Positions 42,296-46,660 of a DNA stretch of 46,660 bases are shown in pieces. The notes beneath the pieces were generated by a model that worked only from the letters and a program-made list of their open reading frames with translations, did not search any database and was not told where the DNA came from. A program made the translations under genes and the position numbers. This DNA is from Flavobacterium sp. (GTDB lineage Bacteria > Bacteroidota > Bacteroidia > Flavobacteriales > Flavobacteriaceae), in assembly GCF_021151785.1 (NCBI RefSeq), contig NZ_JAGKWP010000004.1, positions 1 through 46,660 of the forward strand, read 5' to 3'. Each line of letters begins with the position of its first letter. Position 1 is the stretch's first letter.

Positions 42296-42370
42296 GGGCG
42301 ATTAGCTCAGCTGGTTCAGAGCACCTCGTTTACACCGAGGGGGTCGGGGGTTCGAACCCCTCATCGCCCA
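42296..42370 (+). tRNA. tRNA-Val (anticodon TAC)
   Basis: The acceptor GGGCGAT pairs with ATCGCCC and A73 follows. The D arm is GCTC/GAGC. The anticodon stem CCTCG/CGAGG encloses TTTACAC with anticodon TAC. The T arm is CGGGG TTCGAAC CCCTC. CCA is not encoded. A perfect 13-bp terminator hairpin follows 7 bp later. Confidence 0.96.
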
Positions 42371-42377
42371 CAACTTT

Positions 42378-42406
42378 AAAAACACTTCATATGAAGTGTT
42401 TTTTTG
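42378..42406 (+). terminator. Terminator of tRNA-Val
   Basis: A 13-bp perfect palindrome AAAAACACTTCAT/ATGAAGTGTTTTT continues into a T run. It starts 7 bp after the tRNA. Confidence 0.85.
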
Positions 42407-42690
42407 TTTTGACATTTTGTTAATTAAAAGGCAAATATATCTACATTAAAACTTTCTCTTACTTTGCAAACATAAACTAGAAACGAGTTTTCAACAATTT
42501 GTTAATAACTCCCCTATCAAAAATGTTAATTTTCACAAAATAGTAGAAAAAACAACTAGTTTATAACATTCTGAAAATCAAATAACTTACATTTTTTTGT
42601 TGAAAAAATTGTTAACAAGTCTGTTTTTTTTGTATTTTATATTGAAAAAACAATATATCTTTGCTCCATAACTTTAAAATTAAATTAAGT
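42407..42690. other. Gene-free AT-rich region before the barrel gene
   Basis: This stretch of about 280 bp lies between the tRNA terminator and the ATG of the barrel protein. It is very AT-rich and holds the barrel promoter at 42629-42663. Three TGTTAA motifs occur in it, near 42499, 42523 and 42609. I see no open frame with a credible start and no stable RNA fold. It is not an origin, as there is no dnaA gene or box cluster. Confidence 0.55.
42629..42663 (+). promoter_or_regulatory. Promoter of the outer-membrane barrel gene
   Basis: TATCTTTG (42656-42663) fits TAnnTTTG exactly. The nearest TTTG (42629-42632) is 23 bp away, the upper end of the usual range. The -7 element covers a TTG at 42661 that would extend the frame, so the ATG at 42691 was chosen. 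Confidence 0.65.
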
Positions 42691-43299
42691 ATGAAAAAAG
42701 TTTTATTATCTGCTGTAGCTTTAGTAGCTTTTACTTTTGCTAACGCACAAGAAGAATCAAAAGGATTTGGTTTTTCAAAAGGTAATGTTATTGTTGAAGG
42801 TAACTTAATGTTAAACTCTACAAATGACAAAAACACTGAAGTTAAAACAAACAACTTTGAATTCAATCCTAAAGTTGGTTATTTCTTAAGTGACAAATTT
42901 GCAGTAGGAGTAGAATTAGGAATTGGTTCTTTCAAAGAAAAAACTGCTGGAACTGAAACTGACAAAAGTTCAAACTTTGATGCAGGTGTATTTGGACGTT
43001 ACTATTTCTTAGATTTAGGACAAAGATTTAAAACTTATGCTGAAGCAGGTTTAGGTATGACTTCTGGTAAAGCAGGTTTAGCTGATGCTAAATATTCTGG
43101 ATTCAATGCTGGTGCTAGTTTAGGAATTAACTATTTCGTTTCAGAAAGTTTTGCTATTAACTTTGGATTAACTGACATCTTATCTTACAACTCTACAAAA
43201 TGGGATGGTGCTAAGAATGTATCAGAATTTAATGCAAATGTAAATGTATTTGATAATTTCTTTACAACTGCTAAATTTGGTTTAACATATAAATTCTAA
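42691..43299 (+). CDS. Outer-membrane beta-barrel protein
   Basis: A 202-residue protein with a signal peptide (MKKVLLSAVALVAFTFANAQ) and a small beta-barrel with alternating hydrophobic residues (KVGYFLSDKFAVGVELGIGS, RYYFLDLG). It ends in aromatic FGLTYKF, with the terminal phenylalanine typical of outer-membrane insertion. It resembles the small porin-like or OmpW-like barrels of Bacteroidota; its cargo is unknown. Strong promoter and terminator signals suggest good expression. Confidence 0.85.
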   Translation: MKKVLLSAVALVAFTFANAQEESKGFGFSKGNVIVEGNLMLNSTNDKNTEVKTNNFEFNPKVGYFLSDKFAVGVELGIGSFKEKTAGTETDKSSNFDAGVFGRYYFLDLGQRFKTYAEAGLGMTSGKAGLADAKYSGFNAGASLGINYFVSESFAINFGLTDILSYNSTKWDGAKNVSEFNANVNVFDNFFTTAKFGLTYKF

Positions 43300-43320
43300 T
43301 AAAAGAATTTTAAATAACCA

Positions 43321-43349
43321 AAAAACCCCGCTATTGCGGGGTTTTTTTT
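43321..43349 (+). terminator. Terminator of the barrel gene
   Basis: AAAAACCCCGC pairs with GCGGGGTTTTT around a TATT loop and runs into T. It is among the strongest terminators in the window. Confidence 0.9.
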
Positions 43350-43377
43350 GTATATACACATAAATTATCTACATTTG
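43347..43377 (+). promoter_or_regulatory. Promoter of mazG
   Basis: TTTG (43347-43350), a 19-bp spacer and TACATTTG (43370-43377) match the consensus. The -33 lies in the terminator tail of the previous gene. The ATG is 22 bp downstream. Confidence 0.68.
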
Positions 43378-43399
43378 ATTTCAACCAAAACTTCTTTTT

Positions 43400-44176
43400 A
43401 TGCATTATTCAAGAGAACAACAATTAGTTGCTTTTAGCAGGCTCTTAGATATCATGGACGATTTACGCGAAAAATGTCCTTGGGATAAAAAACAAACTTT
43501 AGAAAGTTTACGTCACTTAACTATTGAAGAAACCTATGAATTAGGCGATGCTATTTTAGATCAAGATTTAAATGAAATTAAAAACGAACTGGGTGATTTA
43601 TTACTTCATATCGTATTCTACTCCAAAATAGGAAGTGAAATAGGTGCCTTTGATATTGCTCAGGTAGCCAATGGAATTTGTGACAAATTAATTGAAAGAC
43701 ATCCTCATATTTATGGTGATGTAGTTATAAATAACGAAGAAGAAGTCAAGCAAAACTGGGAAAAGTTAAAGCTAAAAGAAGGCAAAAAATCTGTTTTAGA
43801 AGGTGTTCCAAAAAGTTTACCCGCACTAGTAAAAGCAAGTCGCATCCAAGAAAAGGTCAAAGGAGTAGGTTTTGATTGGGAAAAACCAGAACAAGTATGG
43901 GAAAAAGTCCTAGAAGAATTAAATGAATTTCAAACAGAAGTTCAACTTAATAACTATGACCAAATTGAAGCTGAATTTGGAGATGTACTTTTTTCTATGA
44001 TTAATTATGCGCGTTTTCTAAAAATAAATCCAGAAAATGCATTAGAACGAACCAATAAAAAATTCATAAAGCGTTTTCAATATTTAGAATCAAAAGCAAC
44101 AGAAATTGGAAAACCATTAAGCGAAATGACATTAGCTGAAATGGATGTGTTTTGGGAAGAGGCTAAAAAAATGTAA
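43400..44176 (+). CDS. mazG: Nucleoside triphosphate pyrophosphohydrolase MazG
   Basis: A house-cleaning enzyme that hydrolyses nucleoside triphosphates to monophosphates. The 258-residue protein has tandem MazG domains. The first has EETYELGDAI and ELGDLLLHIVFYSKI, matching the metal-binding ExxE...ExxD pattern. The second has ELNEFQTE and EFGDVLFSMINYARF. CPWDKKQTLESLRHLTIEE is the usual N-terminal stretch. Its own promoter precedes it. Confidence 0.94.
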   Translation: MHYSREQQLVAFSRLLDIMDDLREKCPWDKKQTLESLRHLTIEETYELGDAILDQDLNEIKNELGDLLLHIVFYSKIGSEIGAFDIAQVANGICDKLIERHPHIYGDVVINNEEEVKQNWEKLKLKEGKKSVLEGVPKSLPALVKASRIQEKVKGVGFDWEKPEQVWEKVLEELNEFQTEVQLNNYDQIEAEFGDVLFSMINYARFLKINPENALERTNKKFIKRFQYLESKATEIGKPLSEMTLAEMDVFWEEAKKM

Positions 44177-44229
44177 TTCTTATTAAACCTTCATAAATAA
44201 ATGCTGTCTAAGAGAAAAACAAATGACAA

Positions 44230-45327
44230 ATGAATATAAAAAATCTACTACTAGCAACCTTGTCTTTTCTTGCCTTTTCTTGTAGCAATGATGAAAATGG
44301 AAATTCTAATTCAACTGCAGAAGAAGCACTTTATTTTCCACCAATAGGCTCAGACGATTGGGCAACAAAAACTCCTGAAAGTTTAGGTTGGAATACTAAT
44401 AATATACAGCAGTTATACGACTATCTAGAATTAAAAAATAGTAAAAGTTTTATTGTACTCCACAATGGAAAAATTGTTTTAGAAAAATATTTTGGTACAC
44501 ATACTGCAACTACACCATGGTATTGGGCAAGTGCTGGAAAAACATTAACCTCAACAGTAACTGGAATTGCAGAACAAGAAGGACTAATCAACATCAATAA
44601 CAAAGTTTCTACATATATCGGAACAGGGTGGACTTCTGAAACGATAGCAAAGGAAAATCTAATTACTTGCAAGCATTTATTAACTATGACATCAGGATTA
44701 GATGATGCTTATAACAATAGCACAGATGAAACAATTAATGACTGTGTTTCTCCTGGTTGTTTGGTTTATAAAGCTGATGCAGGGACACGTTGGGCATACG
44801 ATAACGTGTATGTAAAATTGCAAGATGTAGTAGCTCAAGCTTCAGGACAGTCGTGGTCTAATTATTTTAATACAAAATTGAGAGATAAAATAGGTATGAC
44901 TGGCACGTGGTTACAACAATACAGCAATAGCATTTTTTGGAGTAACACTAGAAGTATGGCAAGATTTGGATTATTAGCCTTAGCCAATGGAAAATGGGAT
45001 GGAACCACAATTATTAATTCAAATTATTTTAATACTGCAACCCATACTTCACAAAACATCAATTTAGCCTACGGTTATTTATGGTGGATTAACGGAGAAA
45101 GTTCATATCATATGCCACAAACACAAGTAACATTTAACGGCAGTTTGATTCCGAATGCTCCAGCTGATATGTTCTGTGCGTTAGGCAAAAATGATCAAAA
45201 AATATATGTTGTTCCTAGTAAAAAGTTAGTTATTATCCGAATGGGGGATGCCGCAGATTCAAGTAACTTTGCGATGTCTGGATTTGATAATGAACTTTGG
45301 GGAAAAATTAACTTAGTCATCAATTAA
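44230..45327 (+). CDS. Serine hydrolase lipoprotein (class C beta-lactamase fold)
   Basis: A 365-residue lipoprotein of the beta-lactamase/esterase family. The lipidated cysteine is C18, and the following residues (SNDEN) resemble a surface-export signal of Bacteroidota lipoproteins. The nucleophile motif SxxK is S101-A-G-K104 and the YxN motif is Y190-D-N192. It is probably an esterase or penicillin-binding-related hydrolase; beta-lactam resistance cannot be inferred. Only 53 bp separate it from mazG, with no terminator seen, so the two may share a transcript. Confidence 0.82.
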   Translation: MNIKNLLLATLSFLAFSCSNDENGNSNSTAEEALYFPPIGSDDWATKTPESLGWNTNNIQQLYDYLELKNSKSFIVLHNGKIVLEKYFGTHTATTPWYWASAGKTLTSTVTGIAEQEGLININNKVSTYIGTGWTSETIAKENLITCKHLLTMTSGLDDAYNNSTDETINDCVSPGCLVYKADAGTRWAYDNVYVKLQDVVAQASGQSWSNYFNTKLRDKIGMTGTWLQQYSNSIFWSNTRSMARFGLLALANGKWDGTTIINSNYFNTATHTSQNINLAYGYLWWINGESSYHMPQTQVTFNGSLIPNAPADMFCALGKNDQKIYVVPSKKLVIIRMGDAADSSNFAMSGFDNELWGKINLVIN

Positions 45328-45349
45328 ACCAGAATTAAATCTTTTATAC

Positions 45350-45390
45350 AACTGCCCAAAAATAAAATCTTTTTTTGGGCAGTTTATTTT
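45350..45390 (+). terminator. Terminator after the serine hydrolase gene
   Basis: AACTGCCCAAAAA (45350-45362) pairs with TTTTTGGGCAGTT (45372-45384) and is followed by TATTTTTAG. It separates this gene from the convergent permease gene. Confidence 0.82.
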
Positions 45391-45406
45391 TAGTTTTGTT
45401 TTCTCT

Positions 45407-46564
45407 TTAAAAATTCCAAGATGAAATTAACCATCTATATATAATTGTTTTAACAACCAAATAGACGAATAAAGGGACAATGATTAAACTAAACCAAATC
45501 TCCTTAGCAATAAAGCTAGACAACATCTGATTAGCAATAGCTGCATTAGAAAAATAATATTGGAAAATAGACAAAACAATCAAACATAGTAAAACTGTAA
45601 TAAAAACATAAATACTAAACTTTTTACTAATTTGATTAACCATTGCCCTAGGAGAATAACCTAAAGTATACTTAATTGAAACCGATTCTTTTTGTTCTAA
45701 AAACTGAATTTTTATTGTGTTAAGAATCATGAACATGCATAATAAAAAAATAAACAATCCAATTAATGCAATGGCTTGAAGTACCAAAAACAACTTCCCT
45801 TTAATTTTAGCTGAACGCAAGGATTCTTGATTAGATTCATATCCTTTTCCATTCATTTTGCTAATCAATTCTTCATCTGAAGCATCACTCACTTTTATCA
45901 AAACCCTAGAATAAACTTTCTCAGGATGAGTAAACTTAACTTGTGTAGTATTCAAAGAATCTAAAAAAGTTTTAGGTACTAATACTGAATGTATTCTATC
46001 GGATAATCCAATTAATTTTCCCTTGTATTTTAAATTTTTCTCCTTCAGTGTTAAATTAATATTGACTTCTATTTTTTTAGCAAAAGCCTCCGTAATCTGT
46101 GGTAATCCTTGATTCAAAGCAAAGCCATAATTGTAAAGATTCAAATATTCTCTAGAGATAATAATTGGTATCGTATTATCTTTTACTTGAAATTCTGATA
46201 AATCAGCTACATCTATAGCTTCATTATCTATTGCTTCCAAATACATGTCTGTATAAAAAGGAATAAAAGATCCTCCATCTGCTGAAACTTTAAAATCATT
46301 AGAATAAATTGGAAAAACTTTTTTTACCCCTTTCCATGATTGTATTTCTTTAATGTTACTAGATGAAAATCCCAATAATTCTTTTCTACCAATATTATCT
46401 GGTGTAATGGTCTTCGATAAGGTTAACCAATAATTAGAATCACTATTTTTTTTACCCAGTAAATCATTGGCATTAAAATACAATTGAATGCAACTTAACA
46501 TCAATAAAAAGGATAAAAATAGCCCAAGATATAAAAACAGTGATTTAAAAACACTTTTTTTCAT
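45407..46564 (-). CDS. FtsX-like ABC transporter permease, orphan
   Basis: A 385-residue membrane protein with the topology of MacB/FtsX-type permeases. The first helix is at about 8-28, then comes a large outside domain (about 35-255), and three helices follow near 260-280, 315-335 and 352-374. The cytoplasmic helix FLEQKESVSIKYTLGYSPRAMV between the second and third helices is typical. No ATPase gene lies on the coding side in this window, so the partner is elsewhere or upstream. The start codon lies at 46562-46564, close to a strange junction at the right edge. Confidence 0.75.
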   Translation of the reverse strand: MKKSVFKSLFLYLGLFLSFLLMLSCIQLYFNANDLLGKKNSDSNYWLTLSKTITPDNIGRKELLGFSSSNIKEIQSWKGVKKVFPIYSNDFKVSADGGSFIPFYTDMYLEAIDNEAIDVADLSEFQVKDNTIPIIISREYLNLYNYGFALNQGLPQITEAFAKKIEVNINLTLKEKNLKYKGKLIGLSDRIHSVLVPKTFLDSLNTTQVKFTHPEKVYSRVLIKVSDASDEELISKMNGKGYESNQESLRSAKIKGKLFLVLQAIALIGLFIFLLCMFMILNTIKIQFLEQKESVSIKYTLGYSPRAMVNQISKKFSIYVFITVLLCLIVLSIFQYYFSNAAIANQMLSSFIAKEIWFSLIIVPLFVYLVVKTIIYRWLISSWNF

Positions 46565-46660
46565 TTGAAAAAACTACCAATTACTGGCGATTTTGATGGG
46601 GATGGTAAAGTAGATACTTTGTGCCAAAATACCATCAATGAACTAACCAAACAGCCCATT
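46565..46660 (+). pseudogene. Partial frame resembling an FG-GAP/calcium-binding repeat protein
   Basis: Read rightward, the frame LKKLPITGDFDGDGKVDTL continues to the window edge. GDFDGDGKVD is typical of FG-GAP or dockerin-like calcium-binding repeats in secreted proteins. An in-frame stop lies at 46541, there is no ATG and no promoter, and its start would sit almost on top of the oppositely read permease start. It may be the 5'-truncated end of a gene that continues beyond the window, or a remnant. I cannot tell which. Confidence 0.4.

Noticed and set aside
42226..42423. A 65-residue frame across tRNA-Val
   Set aside because: It covers the tRNA and its terminator, and its translation simply reflects the tRNA sequence.
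42407..42690. Possible replication origin in the AT-rich spacer
   Set aside because: The TGTTAA motifs are too few and irregular, and no dnaA, dnaN or origin-linked genes adjoin.

Overview
The window looks like ordinary chromosomal DNA from a member of the Flavobacteriaceae, probably Flavobacterium or a close relative. The evidence is an AT-rich base composition, many promoters with the Bacteroidota -7 element TAnnTTTG, a type IX secretion C-terminal sorting domain, Bacteroidota-type lipoproteins, bacillithiol (BshB1) and classical menaquinone (MenF, MenI) genes, and a small membrane protein next to EttA that is typical of this group. There is no IS element, prophage, CRISPR array or rRNA operon. 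The genes are mostly core metabolism and housekeeping.

Layout. 1-7.9 kb: a long-chain acyl-CoA synthetase, then a marR regulator with a beta-oxidation operon (3-hydroxyacyl-CoA dehydrogenase/enoyl-CoA hydratase fusion, thiolase, acyl-CoA dehydrogenase). 7.9-13.9 kb: a nucleosidase-like enzyme, a large T9SS-secreted beta-propeller protein, an aminotransferase and xerD. 13.9-16.4 kb: tRNA-His, then the leftward operon menI-menF-bshB1. 16.4-22.7 kb: a beta-helix lipoprotein, purL and a DMT-type permease. 22.7-25.9 kb: ettA with its small membrane partner, and holA. 25.9-28.4 kb: a stand-alone HsdR-N (PD-(D/E)xK) protein overlapping a glycosyltransferase, then an OmpA-like lipoprotein. 28.4-34.1 kb: a deacetylase-like lipoprotein, purB, a sirtuin, trmH, and a pair of exported proteins (WG repeats plus a carboxypeptidase-regulatory-like domain). 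34.1-38.6 kb: a DEAD-box helicase, a TRIC-type channel, rdgB and pyrD. 38.7-42.4 kb: an LigB/YgiD dioxygenase, exbD-exbB, folC and tRNA-Val. 42.7 kb to the end: a small outer-membrane barrel protein, mazG, a serine-hydrolase lipoprotein, an orphan FtsX-like permease, and a fragment resembling an FG-GAP/calcium-binding repeat at the right edge.

How the parts fit together. The left block activates and oxidises fatty acids, and a perfect 8-2-8 palindrome in the marR promoter is the likely operator. purL, purB and pyrD supply nucleotides, while rdgB and mazG clean the nucleotide pool. menI and menF serve menaquinone synthesis and share a transcript with bacillithiol synthesis. Many promoters overlap the 5' end of the longest open frame, so the true starts of at least eight genes lie downstream of the first possible start. 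Those starts have been corrected here.

I do not see a convincing undescribed multi-gene system. The most interesting signals are small: a 23-bp REP-like sequence read in frame inside both purL and pyrD, several perfect palindromes in promoters, very short or absent leaders, a conserved-looking single-domain PD-(D/E)xK protein divergent from holA, and a broken-looking junction at the right edge.
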